DNA of 17,266 nt from Chloroflexota bacterium (GTDB lineage Bacteria > Chloroflexota > Dehalococcoidia > SM23-28-2 > RBG-16-64-32): the NCBI GenBank assembly GCA_022563285.1, contig JADFNQ010000004.1:1-17266 (forward strand). Reading direction: 5' to 3'. The first letter of the stretch is position 1, and the number at the start of each line of letters is the position of its first letter. This document shows, piece by piece, positions 1-6,840 of the stretch. The notes under the pieces were generated by a model. The model was not told where the DNA came from. It did no database searches and was given only the letters and a program-made list of their open reading frames with translations. A program made the translations under genes and the position numbers.

Positions 1-2
1 TT

Positions 3-395
3 CCGGACGTGGCAGCGGTGTGCCAGCGTATGCGCGACTACTTCGGCGTGGAGACGAAGCGCACGTTCGAGCGGGGGGAGACGCGGTTCAGCTTCCTGCG
101 CCCCGGCGACGTGATCCTGGAGCTGATCGGCCCAAGGCGGCCGCCGGCGGCGCCGCGACCCGGCCCTTCGACTCCGGCTGGCGCCGGGCTCAGGACAGGC
201 TTCATCGCCGGGCTGGCGTTCGAAGTCGTGGGCATAGATGCGTTGGCGTCGGCGCTTAAGGCGCGGGGCCTACCGGTGGGGGAGCCGCACCCGGCGCTCC
301 AGGGCGGACGCATCGCCAGCGTGCACGCCAGCGGCGCCTGCGGGGTGCCGGTGGCGTTCATCGACTTTTCGGACGCTGCTGGCCGCTCGTCCTGA
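3..395 (+). CDS. VOC (glyoxalase/bleomycin-resistance fold) family protein, 5' truncated by window edge
   Basis: The frame is open to the left edge, and the first visible residues (PDVAAVCQRMRDYFGVE) already sit inside a helix typical of VOC domains, so the GTG at 9 is not the true start. The strand run FSFLRPGDVILELIGP and the later GLAFEVVGIDALASALKARG are the two halves of a VOC-like beta-alpha-beta fold. The family holds metal-dependent lyases, epimerases and dioxygenases; the metal ligands and substrate cannot be assigned from this fragment. Residues coded at 161-200 form a Pro/Ala/Gly-rich linker that looks like an inserted repeat, and the last residues and stop codon come from a second repeat at 384-414. 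A methylmalonyl-CoA epimerase-like role would fit the thiolase next door but is only a guess. Confidence 0.75.
   Translation, partial: PDVAAVCQRMRDYFGVETKRTFERGETRFSFLRPGDVILELIGPRRPPAAPRPGPSTPAGAGLRTGFIAGLAFEVVGIDALASALKARGLPVGEPHPALQGGRIASVHASGACGVPVAFIDFSDAAGRSS
161..200. repeat. degenerate short dispersed repeat inside the VOC coding frame
   Basis: The segment contains CCCTTCGACT and GGGCTCAGGACAGGC around an inverted repeat (CCGGC 174-178, GCCGG 183-187). This resembles the short CCCTTCGAC...CTCAGGAC palindromic repeats scattered through many high-GC genomes. It is read in frame as a Pro-, Gly- and Ala-rich linker. The resemblance is from memory; a genome-wide count would confirm it. 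Confidence 0.45.
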
Positions 396-414
396 GCCCG
401 TTGAGGGACGAGCG
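384..414. repeat. palindromic short repeat (CCTGAGCCCGTTGAGGG core) at the 3' end of the VOC gene
   Basis: Perfect 9-bp arms CGCTCGTCC (384-392) and GGACGAGCG (406-414) flank a TGAGCCCGTTGAG core. This is the classic form of the dispersed repeat that reads as PEPVEG in one frame. Its first arm supplies the last VOC codons and its TGA (393-395) is the stop codon. As RNA it would fold into a stable hairpin just after translation ends, so it may also act as an mRNA end or stabiliser. Confidence 0.6.
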
Positions 415-466
415 CGGAGGCGATTACGCTAACGGTGAGCGCGTCGAACCATGAGCGGAGGAAGGC

Positions 467-505
467 ATGAGCTTGCTGAAACTGGCGCAAGCCTCGCCCT
501 CGTAA
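467..505 (+). CDS. possible 12-codon leader peptide upstream of the thiolase
   Basis: A strong ribosome-binding site, GGAGGAAGG (457-465), precedes ATG at 467. The frame reads MSLLKLAQASPS and stops at TAA 503-505, 40 bp before the thiolase start. It also overlaps by ATGA a short GTG-started frame that ends at 470. It could be a leader peptide, the remnant start of a lost gene, or chance. There is no homology evidence. Confidence 0.2.
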   Translation: MSLLKLAQASPS

Positions 506-525
506 TACCATATGGAGGCATTACG
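501..525. promoter_or_regulatory. nested inverted repeat in the thiolase leader
   Basis: CGTAAT (501-506) and ATTACG (520-525) flank an internal palindrome CCATATGG (508-515), immediately upstream of the thiolase Shine-Dalgarno AGGAGG (534-539). The AT-rich symmetry suits a repressor site or an mRNA hairpin near the ribosome site. I see no convincing -35/-10 pair here. Confidence 0.3.
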
Positions 526-545
526 TTTACGTTAGGAGGCGCTCC

Positions 546-1700
546 GTGAGAGAAGTGGTCATCGTAGAGGCGGTCCGCACCCCCATGGGCCGCAATCAGG
601 GAGTCCTGTCCGGTATCCACCCCAACGACCTGGGGGCGCTGGTGCTGAACGAGGTCGTGAAGCGGGCGGGCATCGAGTCGTCGCTGGTCGAAGACGTGGT
701 GTTCGGCTGCGTCGATGAGGTGGGCGAGCAGGGAGCGAACGTGGCCCGCAACGTCCTCCTGACCGCGGACTTCCCGTACGAGATCCCGGCCACTACGGTG
801 GACCGGCAGTGCGGCTCTGGCCAGCAGGCGATCCACTTCGCCGCCAACCTGATCCAGGCGGAGACCTGCGACATCACCATCGGCGGCGGCGTGGAGGTGA
901 TGTCCCGGGTGCCGCTGGGCATCAACATCACCCAGGGGCCGGGCTTCCCCTTCCATCCTGAGATGTTGAAGAAGTACCCGCTCACATCCCAGGGGATCGC
1001 CGCGGAGGAGATCGCCAAGAAGTGGGGCATCGAACGCCCGGAGGCGGACGAGTTCGCCCTGGGGAGCTATGAGAAGGCGAAGCAGGCCCGCGACGAGGGC
1101 CGCTTCGACCGCGAGATCCTGCCGGTGGACGTGAAGCTGGAGGGGCTGCCGGCCACCATCAAGACGGACGAGGGCATCCGCGACACCTCGCTGGAGAAGC
1201 TGGCCTCGCTCCAGCCCTCCTTCCGGCCGGACGGAATCCATCACGCTGGCAACTCCAGCCAGATCACGGATGGCGCCGCGGTCCTGCTGCTGATGGCCGG
1301 GGAGAAGGCGGAGGAGTTGGGTGTCAAGGCGCGGGCGCGCATCGTGGCCCAGGCGGTGGTGGGCGCCGACCCGGTGCTGATGCTCACCGGGCCCATCTCG
1401 GCGACGCCCAAGCTGCTGGCCAAGGCGGGGCTCAAGCTGAGCGACATCGACCTCATCGAGATCAACGAGGCGTTCGCCTCCGTGGTGCTGGCCTGGAAGC
1501 GCGAGGTCAAGCCGGACATGTCTAAGGTTAACGTGAACGGCGGCGCCATCGCCCTGGGGCACCCGCTGGGGGCTACCGGCGCCCGCCTCATGACCACGCT
1601 CCTGCACGAGCTGGAGCGCACGGGCGGCCGCTACGGGATGCAGCTGATGTGCTGCGGCGGCGGCCTGGGCACCGCTACCATCATCGAGCGGTTGGACTAA
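546..1700 (+). CDS. thiolase (acetyl-CoA C-acyltransferase)
   Basis: This 384-residue protein has the full set of thiolase signatures. The nucleophile is Cys89 in DRQCGSGQQA. The N-E-A-F block (307-310), His339 in NGGAIALGHPLGATGAR and Cys370 in CCGGGLGTA complete the active site. Length is normal for the family (about 390). Thiolases cleave 3-ketoacyl-CoA with CoA or, in reverse, condense two acetyl-CoA; the sequence does not decide which. The start is GTG 546, chosen because AGGAGG (534-539) lies 6 bases upstream and the N-terminus REVVIVEAVRTPMGR is the usual one. A hairpin repeat lies between it and the VOC gene, so co-transcription with that gene is uncertain. The neighbouring acyl-CoA-type genes suggest catabolic beta-oxidation, by inference. 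Confidence 0.93.
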   Translation: MREVVIVEAVRTPMGRNQGVLSGIHPNDLGALVLNEVVKRAGIESSLVEDVVFGCVDEVGEQGANVARNVLLTADFPYEIPATTVDRQCGSGQQAIHFAANLIQAETCDITIGGGVEVMSRVPLGINITQGPGFPFHPEMLKKYPLTSQGIAAEEIAKKWGIERPEADEFALGSYEKAKQARDEGRFDREILPVDVKLEGLPATIKTDEGIRDTSLEKLASLQPSFRPDGIHHAGNSSQITDGAAVLLLMAGEKAEELGVKARARIVAQAVVGADPVLMLTGPISATPKLLAKAGLKLSDIDLIEINEAFASVVLAWKREVKPDMSKVNVNGGAIALGHPLGATGARLMTTLLHELERTGGRYGMQLMCCGGGLGTATIIERLD

Positions 1701-1710
1701 CGCCAGGCTT

Positions 1711-1738
1711 CAGCCTAGCGTGTAGCTGCGGGGTTTTA
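1711..1738 (+). terminator. weak candidate terminator after the thiolase
   Basis: An imperfect stem pairs CAGCCTA (1711-1717) with TAGCTG (1723-1728, one bulged base). It is followed by CGGGGTTTTA with a short T run. It is placed correctly, 10 bases past the stop, but the stem is weak. Confidence 0.3.
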
Positions 1739-1775
1739 GGTCTGTCCTGGGAGCAAAGCTTGGCACCCTCTGGTA

Positions 1776-1804
1776 TCGCGGCGCAGTGATATACTGCGCC
1801 GCGA
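1776..1804. promoter_or_regulatory. perfect 12-bp palindrome containing an extended -10 box, upstream of the nuclease-like gene
   Basis: TCGCGGCGCAGT (1776-1787) and ACTGCGCCGCGA (1793-1804) are exact inverted repeats separated by GATAT. Across the centre runs TGATATACT, an extended -10 motif (TG, one base, then TATACT at 1790-1795). Transcription would begin near 1802, about 22 bases before the GTG start. This arrangement suits an operator over a promoter. No T run follows, so a terminator is less likely. Confidence 0.5.
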
Positions 1805-1823
1805 AGGGGTAATAGAGACCGCC

Positions 1824-2639
1824 GTGACCGCAGGGCGCAGCACCGAGGTAGAAGAGGGCTCTGTAGCTGCTGACCTAAGAGAATTCTTCCTCAACCCAGA
1901 GCACTGGATCTATCGCTCGAAGGGGACACCGTCACAGATAGATCCAGATTCCGTCTACCACATATCTCAGCTTCAGGTGCTGTTCGAAGACCGTCACTTT
2001 CACCTTCTCACATACCGAGCGATTCAAGAACTTAGAGAAAGTGACTTCCTGCGCTTTGAGACAGTGAAAACCGACGTTGAGACATTCATCGTCGTGTGGA
2101 GGTCTGGCGTGCGCTATGTTCGCCGAGCGATAACGGCGCACGTGGCACTCGCGACAGAATACTCATCACAACTGATGAACAGAGCGACAGGTGAGTACGC
2201 TGAAACGCTGGCCTTGCTCGGACTGAGCCGTCTAGGCCTGGCTCTAGCTGATCGTAACACGAGGGTCTACCGTGACAGGATATGGACCGAGTCAGAGCAT
2301 GACCTTGACTTCATTGTGGAAAAGGGCGGAGATGGCTACGGCGTCGAAGTCAAGAACACCTTGTCCTATATGCCAGCAGATGAGCTCGATATTAAGATCG
2401 CCATGTGTCGATATCTTGGCATCCGCCCTCTTTTCATCGTGCGGCACCGAGATAAGATACAGTGGGATAAGATGCAAGAAGCCGGAGGGTTGCTCTACAT
2501 CTTCAAGTCAAAAATCTTCCCGCCTGGCCACGAGCCTCTTGTCGAGCGTATTTGGAAACAGATGCGCCTACCTGTCGCAATTTGGAGCGACTGGCACGGA
2601 CAGTTTTACAACACCATAGCGGGGTTCATCAACATATAG
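1824..2639 (+). CDS. PD-(D/E)XK nuclease-fold protein of unknown role
   Basis: I do not recognise a named family for this 271-residue protein, but the core is diagnostic. A helix GEYAETLALLGLSRLGLAL carries Glu124 and Glu127. Asp162 follows in EHDLDFI, then E175-V-K177 in YGVEVKNT, which together match the E...D...ExK layout of restriction-endonuclease-like nucleases and Holliday-junction resolvases. The following stretch (LDIKIAMCRYLGIRPLFIVR) looks like the next strand-helix unit. The N-terminal 110 residues are mixed helix/strand without a motif I know; there is no signal peptide or membrane segment. The gene is AT-richer than its neighbours: I counted 50% GC in bases 2041-2100 against 72% in 1081-1140 of the thiolase. 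It stands alone, with a palindrome in front and a convergent operon behind, suggesting acquisition as a single cargo gene. The GTG start is weakly supported. Confidence 0.65.
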   Translation: MTAGRSTEVEEGSVAADLREFFLNPEHWIYRSKGTPSQIDPDSVYHISQLQVLFEDRHFHLLTYRAIQELRESDFLRFETVKTDVETFIVVWRSGVRYVRRAITAHVALATEYSSQLMNRATGEYAETLALLGLSRLGLALADRNTRVYRDRIWTESEHDLDFIVEKGGDGYGVEVKNTLSYMPADELDIKIAMCRYLGIRPLFIVRHRDKIQWDKMQEAGGLLYIFKSKIFPPGHEPLVERIWKQMRLPVAIWSDWHGQFYNTIAGFINI

Positions 2640-2700
2640 CCCATAGACATCTATTCTTAATAGGGGTTCCTGAAATCCTATCTGAACCACCCTCATAGCC

Positions 2701-2721
2701 GTGAATTCTCACCCAATTCAC
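2701..2721. terminator. hairpin between convergent genes
   Basis: GTGAATT (2701-2707) and AATTCAC (2715-2721) are a perfect 7-bp inverted repeat with a 7-base loop, in the gap between the nuclease-like gene and the converging rpiB operon. It could end transcription from either side, but no T run is present. Confidence 0.35.
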
Positions 2722-2738
2722 AGCCCCGCTGCCTGGCC

Positions 2739-3188
2739 CTACCGCCCCTCACGCTCCATCTCCGCCACCTTGTTCAGGCGGCGGCGGTAGCGCTCCTCGC
2801 CTGAGAGGCGGGCGCCCAGGAAGGCCCTCACCAGCTCCAACGCCAGCTCAGGGCCGACGACGCGGGAGCCGAGGCAGAGCACGTTCATGTCGTCGTGCTT
2901 TACTCCCTGGCGGGCGGAGTACGTGTCGTGGCAGAGGGCGGCGCGCACCCCGCGTATCTTGTTCGCCGCGATGCTCGCGCCCACGCCGCTGCCGCACACG
3001 AGGACGCCGCGCTCCGCGCGGCCGTCCGTCAGCGCCTCGCCGATGGTGCGCGCGTAGTCCGGATAGTCGACGGATTCTTCGCTGTTGGTGCCAACGTCCA
3101 GCACTTCGTGGCCGTCTCGCTTAAGAACGGCCGCGATCTCGTCCTTCATCTCATAGCCGCGGTGGTCGGCGCCAACAACGACGCGCAT
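2739..3188 (-). CDS. rpiB: ribose-5-phosphate isomerase B
   Basis: The 149-residue protein interconverts ribose 5-phosphate and ribulose 5-phosphate in the non-oxidative pentose phosphate pathway. It matches the RpiB/LacAB family end to end: GADHRGYEMK (His9 in the phosphate-binding loop), the conserved DYPDYA at 41-46, the catalytic loop CGSGVG with Cys65, and KHDDMNVLCLGSR at 97-109 with His98. Length is typical (about 150). Cys65 marks it as the E. coli-like type using a cysteine base rather than the mycobacterial type. It is the last gene of the ceramide operon, 20 bases after the epimerase gene, with GAGGGC as a modest ribosome site. Nothing in ceramide chemistry needs RpiB, so the linkage may simply be shared transcription. 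Confidence 0.93.
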   Translation of the reverse strand: MRVVVGADHRGYEMKDEIAAVLKRDGHEVLDVGTNSEESVDYPDYARTIGEALTDGRAERGVLVCGSGVGASIAANKIRGVRAALCHDTYSARQGVKHDDMNVLCLGSRVVGPELALELVRAFLGARLSGEERYRRRLNKVAEMEREGR

Positions 3189-3208
3189 CTCAGCCCTCGC
3201 CCGTCATC

Positions 3209-4192
3209 CTACAACCAGCCGTGCTGCCGATACCAGGCTGCGGTAAGGGCAGCCCCCTCGCTGAGGCCCACCTGCGGCTTCCAGCCCAGATCGCGGCTGA
3301 TCTCTTCGTGGGAGCAGACCCAGTAGCGCTGCCGCATCTCGCGGACCTTATCACGGGTGAAGGTGACCGCCTTGCCGCGCAGGCGGCCGTAGGTCTCGCT
3401 GACGAAGGCGGCGGCGGTGAAGGCCCACACCGGAGAGTTGAGGCGCAGCGCCTTCGTGCCTAGGGCCTGTTCCACGGCGCCCAGTAGGTCGCGCCAGGTG
3501 TACACGGCGCCGTCGTCGATGGTGTAGGTGGCGGAGGGCGCTTCGTCCGCAGCGGCGGCAGCCTGCGCGACGGCGCGGGCCGCGTCCTCAACGTACACCA
3601 GGGAGATAGCGTTCGTGCCGTCGCCCAGGAGAGGGGCCAGCCGCCGGCGCGTGAGGCGGAAGAACGGCAGCAGCTCGCGGTCGCGCGGGCCGTATATGAC
3701 GGGAGGGCGGATGATAGCGGCGGAGCGACCGTCGCCGGCCCAGGAGCGCACCAGCTCCTCGGCCCTGAGCTTGCTGCGCCCGTAGGCGGTGACCGGGTTA
3801 GGCGGCGCGTCGAGGGGGCGGGGGCGTCCGTCCTCGCTGGGGCCGTGAGCGGCCAGGCTGGATATATAGACGAAGCGACGCAGTTGGCTGATGGAGTCCA
3901 GGGCGGAGAGGAGGTTCGCCGTGCCCTGGGCGTTGACCGCCTGGAACTCCTGGGCGGAACGCGCCTTCACCAGCCCGGCGGCGTGCACCACGGCTTCTAC
4001 GCCCTCGATGGCGGCAGAGAGAGTCTCCGGCTGTGTAACGTCCCCGAGCGCCTCTTCGCATTCGAGGCCGCGCAGGAAGCTGCGGTCGCTCGTGCGGCGG
4101 ACCAGCACGCGCATGGTGTGGCCCTCGCGGGCAAGCTGCTCGGCGATGTGGGAGCCGAAGAAGCCGGTGGCGCCGGTGACCAGTATCCTCAT
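3209..4192 (-). CDS. NAD(P)-dependent epimerase/dehydratase, probable ceramide reductase (CerR-like)
   Basis: This 327-residue extended short-chain dehydrogenase has the Rossmann motif GATGFFGSH (7-15), HAAGLVK (70-76), Ser111/Ser112 and the catalytic Y137-x3-K141 pair. A C-terminal WYRQHGWL tail is typical of the 3-beta-HSD/dihydroflavonol-reductase-like branch. By itself it would be called a generic sugar epimerase or reductase. Its ATGA overlap with a bacterial ceramide-synthase-like gene, next to a serine palmitoyltransferase, matches the Spt, bCerS, CerR set known from Caulobacter, where CerR reduces the 3-keto group of the N-acylated intermediate. The function is therefore inferred from context; the oxidoreductase fold is seen directly. 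Residues TFTRDKVREMRQRYWVCS fit the substrate-side C-terminal region. Confidence 0.75.
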   Translation of the reverse strand: MRILVTGATGFFGSHIAEQLAREGHTMRVLVRRTSDRSFLRGLECEEALGDVTQPETLSAAIEGVEAVVHAAGLVKARSAQEFQAVNAQGTANLLSALDSISQLRRFVYISSLAAHGPSEDGRPRPLDAPPNPVTAYGRSKLRAEELVRSWAGDGRSAAIIRPPVIYGPRDRELLPFFRLTRRRLAPLLGDGTNAISLVYVEDAARAVAQAAAAADEAPSATYTIDDGAVYTWRDLLGAVEQALGTKALRLNSPVWAFTAAAFVSETYGRLRGKAVTFTRDKVREMRQRYWVCSHEEISRDLGWKPQVGLSEGAALTAAWYRQHGWL

Positions 4193-5322
4193 GACGTAAG
4201 CGGTTTCTCGTAGATGCGGTAGGTCTTGTACTTGCGGCAGCCTACGTTGCGGATCATCGTGTTTATGGCGTTGTTGTCCTCCAGCGTCCAGGAGAACTCG
4301 GCCCAGCGGTATCCGCCGTCGCGGGCGGCACGGTAAACCGCGTCACAGAGCAGGTAGGCCATAGCCAGGTACTGGCGGCTGCGGTACTCCTTCTTGATGC
4401 CCATGATCATCAGGCGGCCAGTGTTGAGGCCGCGAACTTTCAGCCGCCACAGCAGCTTCGCCCAGCCGAAGGGGAAGAGGTGGCCGTTCAGGTCGTGGAT
4501 CGCCTCGTTGATGTTGGGCGCTGCGAGGGCTACGCCTGCGGTCTTGCCCTCCACCTCTACTATGATAATCAGGTTCATGTCCGCTATCTGGCGTAGCTCC
4601 TCTGCGAAGTGGCGTGCTTCGGCAGGCGTGACGGGGACGAACCCCCAGTTCTCGCTCCAGGTGGAGTTGAAGACGTCCAGGAGGCTGGCGATCTCTTCGT
4701 CGAAGTGGCGGATGTCGCAGCTGCGGATGGTGATCTCCGGCCGCTGGCGGAGCTCCTCCACGGCCCGGCGGGCTTTGGGGGGGACGGTCTCCGTATCGTA
4801 GCGCCAGGCGTACAGGTCGGTCGCCTTGTGGAACCCTGCCCCCTCAATGAGGCGTCCGTAATACGGCCGAGAGTAGGCCATCATGATCATGGGGGGCATG
4901 TCGAACCCCTCTATGAGCAGCCCCACTTCCTGGTTGATAGAGAAGCTCAGGGGCCCCCGGGCCGCCTCCATCCCCTGCTCCCGAAGCCAGCTATCCGCCG
5001 CCTCAAACAGGGCGCGCGCCGCCTCTGAGTCGTCCACAGACTCGAAGAACCCGAAGAAGCCTGTGCGCTCCTCGTGGAAGCGGTTGTGTTCGTGATCCAC
5101 CTGGGCGGAGATGCGCCCGATCACCTGCCCGTTGTGGCGGGCGAGGAAGAGCTGGGCGTCCGCGTGCTGGAGGAAGGGGTTTGTCTTGGGGCTGAACCGT
5201 TTGCGCTCCAGATAGAGCAGCGGGGGCACCCAGTTGGGGTCATCCCCGTATAAACGAAACGGCAGCTTAATGAAGGCGTCAAGGTCACGGCGGCCGGAGA
5301 CCGGCGTCACGGTCACCGACAT
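4189..5322 (-). CDS. GNAT-fold N-acyltransferase, YghO-like, probable bacterial ceramide synthase
   Basis: The 377-residue protein matches the YghO-like family to which Caulobacter bacterial ceramide synthase (bCerS) belongs. Landmarks recalled for that family are DDPNWVPPLL (27-36), NPFLQHADAQLFLA (48-61), GQVIGRISA (65-73), GFFGFFES (88-95), ARGPLSFSINQEVGLLIEGF (121-140) and MMAYSRPYY (147-155). A second GNAT-like half carries GIKKEYRSRQYLAMAYLL near the acyl-donor site. No signal peptide or membrane span is visible. bCerS acylates 3-ketosphinganine using a fatty acyl thioester. The start ATG has GGGGAG 8 bases upstream; it lies 12 bases after the spt stop and overlaps the reductase gene by 4, which implies translational coupling. 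Without this context it would be a generic GNAT acyltransferase. Confidence 0.75.
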   Translation of the reverse strand: MSVTVTPVSGRRDLDAFIKLPFRLYGDDPNWVPPLLYLERKRFSPKTNPFLQHADAQLFLARHNGQVIGRISAQVDHEHNRFHEERTGFFGFFESVDDSEAARALFEAADSWLREQGMEAARGPLSFSINQEVGLLIEGFDMPPMIMMAYSRPYYGRLIEGAGFHKATDLYAWRYDTETVPPKARRAVEELRQRPEITIRSCDIRHFDEEIASLLDVFNSTWSENWGFVPVTPAEARHFAEELRQIADMNLIIIVEVEGKTAGVALAAPNINEAIHDLNGHLFPFGWAKLLWRLKVRGLNTGRLMIMGIKKEYRSRQYLAMAYLLCDAVYRAARDGGYRWAEFSWTLEDNNAINTMIRNVGCRKYKTYRIYEKPLTS

Positions 5323-5334
5323 CGTTGGACTCCC

Positions 5335-6627
5335 CTAGGGTAGCAGGCCGTGCTTGCGGCCCAGCGTCTGGAACTGTTCCAGGACAAACTCGATGTTCTC
5401 GTCCGTGTGTGTAGCCATGCAACTGGTGCGCAGTACGCCCTTGCCCATGGCGACGGCGGGGAAGATGACGGGGTTGGTGTAGACGCCGCACTCCAGGAGG
5501 TCACGCCAGAAGATACCGGTCGCCACCTCGTCGCCAATAGTGACCGGTATGATCGGCGTCTGGGACTCGCCCGTGTCGAACCCCATCTCCTGCAGCCCGT
5601 TGCGCAGCATCTCCCCCTTGCGCTGCACCGCTTCCACCCGCTCCGGCTCCTCTATCAGCACCTCCAGGGCGGCCAGGGCGGCGGCGGCCGAGGCCGGAGG
5701 CAGGCTGGCGGAGAAGATCATAGATCGAGCGAAGTGCTTGATCCACTCCAGCACCGCACGGCTGCCGGCGACAAAGCCGCCGACGGAGGCGAACGACTTG
5801 GAGAAGGTGCCCACCGTGAGATCCGCCGCCCCATCCAAGCCGAAGTGGCTGGCTGTGCCGCGGCCGCCCACTCCGAGGACGCCGATGGCGTGGGCGTCAT
5901 CTACGAGAAGGCGTACCTGATGGCGCTGGCAGACCTCGACTATGCCGGGCAGGTCGGCGATGTCCCCGCCCATGCTGAACACCCCGTCGATGATCACCAG
6001 GCAGGTCTTGTCCTTGTCAATCCGACGCAGGATCGTATCCAGATGACGCGCATCGTTGTGGCGGAAGCGCAGCATCTCGCCTTCCGCCAGCTGGCAGGCG
6101 TCGTAGATGCTGGCGTGGTCCGCCTTGTCCACTACGGCAACGGAGCGGCGGTTGACCAGGGAGGAGATGACGCCCAGGTTGGTCTGGTAGCCGGTGGTGA
6201 ACACCAGGGCCGCGTCTGTGCCTAGGAACTCGGCGATCCTGTTCTCCAGCTTCTCGTGCAGGTGGGTGGTGCCGTTGAGCAGGCGGGAGCCGGTGAGGGA
6301 GGTGCCGTGCTCTTCCAGGGCGTCGTGGGCGGCCTGGACCACGCGGGGATGCCTGGTGAGGCCCAGGTAGTTGTTAGAGCCCAACATGACCACGTGGCGG
6401 CCATATATCTGGGCTTCGGGGCCGTCGTTGCGGTCCAGCGGCTGGAAGAACGGGTAGAGGCCGACGGCGCGGGCCTGCTCGGTGAGCTTGAACCCCTTAA
6501 CCTTGGCGAAGATGTCCCGCCCGTCCTCGCCGTCGTAGCGGTCGCGCAGCAACCCCTCGATGCTGAGGCCGGCGAAGGCGGCCGCTGCGGTCTGCTGGTC
6601 TGTTTCCGATTCAGCCTGTTTGGCCAT
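5335..6627 (-). CDS. spt: serine palmitoyltransferase (alpha-oxoamine synthase family)
   Basis: The 430-residue PLP enzyme condenses an amino acid with an acyl thioester, here most likely serine plus palmitoyl-CoA or -ACP to give 3-ketosphinganine. Seen motifs are MLGSNNYLGLTRHP (81-94), GSRLLNGT (113-120), GYQTNLGVIS (146-155), His171 in ADHASIYD (ring-stacking His), DDAH (243-246), the PLP lysine K277 in GTFSKSFASVGGFV, ASLPP (307-311) and Arg400 in VLRTS. The GYQ-N-LG-IS, HASIYD and GTFSKS-VGGFV blocks follow Sphingomonas SPT more closely than 8-amino-7-oxononanoate synthase or 2-amino-3-ketobutyrate ligase. The extended N-terminus (about 75 residues before the fold) is also SPT-like. The enzyme would be soluble and cytosolic. 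It heads the four-gene operon. No acyl carrier protein gene is visible here, unlike in Caulobacter. AGAGG lies 6-7 bases before ATG. Confidence 0.82.
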   Translation of the reverse strand: MAKQAESETDQQTAAAAFAGLSIEGLLRDRYDGEDGRDIFAKVKGFKLTEQARAVGLYPFFQPLDRNDGPEAQIYGRHVVMLGSNNYLGLTRHPRVVQAAHDALEEHGTSLTGSRLLNGTTHLHEKLENRIAEFLGTDAALVFTTGYQTNLGVISSLVNRRSVAVVDKADHASIYDACQLAEGEMLRFRHNDARHLDTILRRIDKDKTCLVIIDGVFSMGGDIADLPGIVEVCQRHQVRLLVDDAHAIGVLGVGGRGTASHFGLDGAADLTVGTFSKSFASVGGFVAGSRAVLEWIKHFARSMIFSASLPPASAAAALAALEVLIEEPERVEAVQRKGEMLRNGLQEMGFDTGESQTPIIPVTIGDEVATGIFWRDLLECGVYTNPVIFPAVAMGKGVLRTSCMATHTDENIEFVLEQFQTLGRKHGLLP

Positions 6628-6789
6628 GGGTCGCCTCTAGTTTGGTAACCTGCGGCCTAATTGTCAACCCGCCAATACGAATTCTCTAAGTTGCTACCTA
6701 TGGAGCGCCGCGGTCAGCACAACCGCGAGGGTGGCGCCGGTGAGGGAAGCTCCCAGGGCGCGACACATAAGGCGGGGGCGCTGACCCCG

Positions 6790-6818
6790 ATTATAGACCG
6801 GCTGCTTGCTCTGGGGAA
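6790..6818 (-). promoter_or_regulatory. candidate promoter for the ceramide operon
   Basis: On the minus strand a perfect TATAAT (6790-6795) lies 17 bases after TTCCCC (6813-6818), giving a leader of about 155 bases before spt. A second minus-strand -35, TTGACA (6662-6667), faces only CAAACT at 17 bases (6639-6644), too close to the ATG to leave a ribosome site, so I prefer the first. The gap 6628-6888 otherwise shows only small hairpins (CGCGGT 6709-6714 with ACCGCG 6722-6727). Confidence 0.35.
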
Positions 6819-6840
6819 TCGGCTGCCGGATGGGCCCGCC

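Noticed and set aside
429..1607. 392-codon open frame on the - strand
   Set aside because: Antisense to the clear thiolase; rich in His, Arg and Gly without any recognisable fold.
5350..6225. 291-codon open frame on the + strand
   Set aside because: Antisense to serine palmitoyltransferase, low-complexity composition, no motif.
5335..6627. 8-amino-7-oxononanoate synthase (BioF) or 2-amino-3-ketobutyrate CoA ligase (Kbl)
   Set aside because: The sequence blocks follow serine palmitoyltransferase more closely, and the neighbours are ceramide-type rather than biotin or threonine genes.
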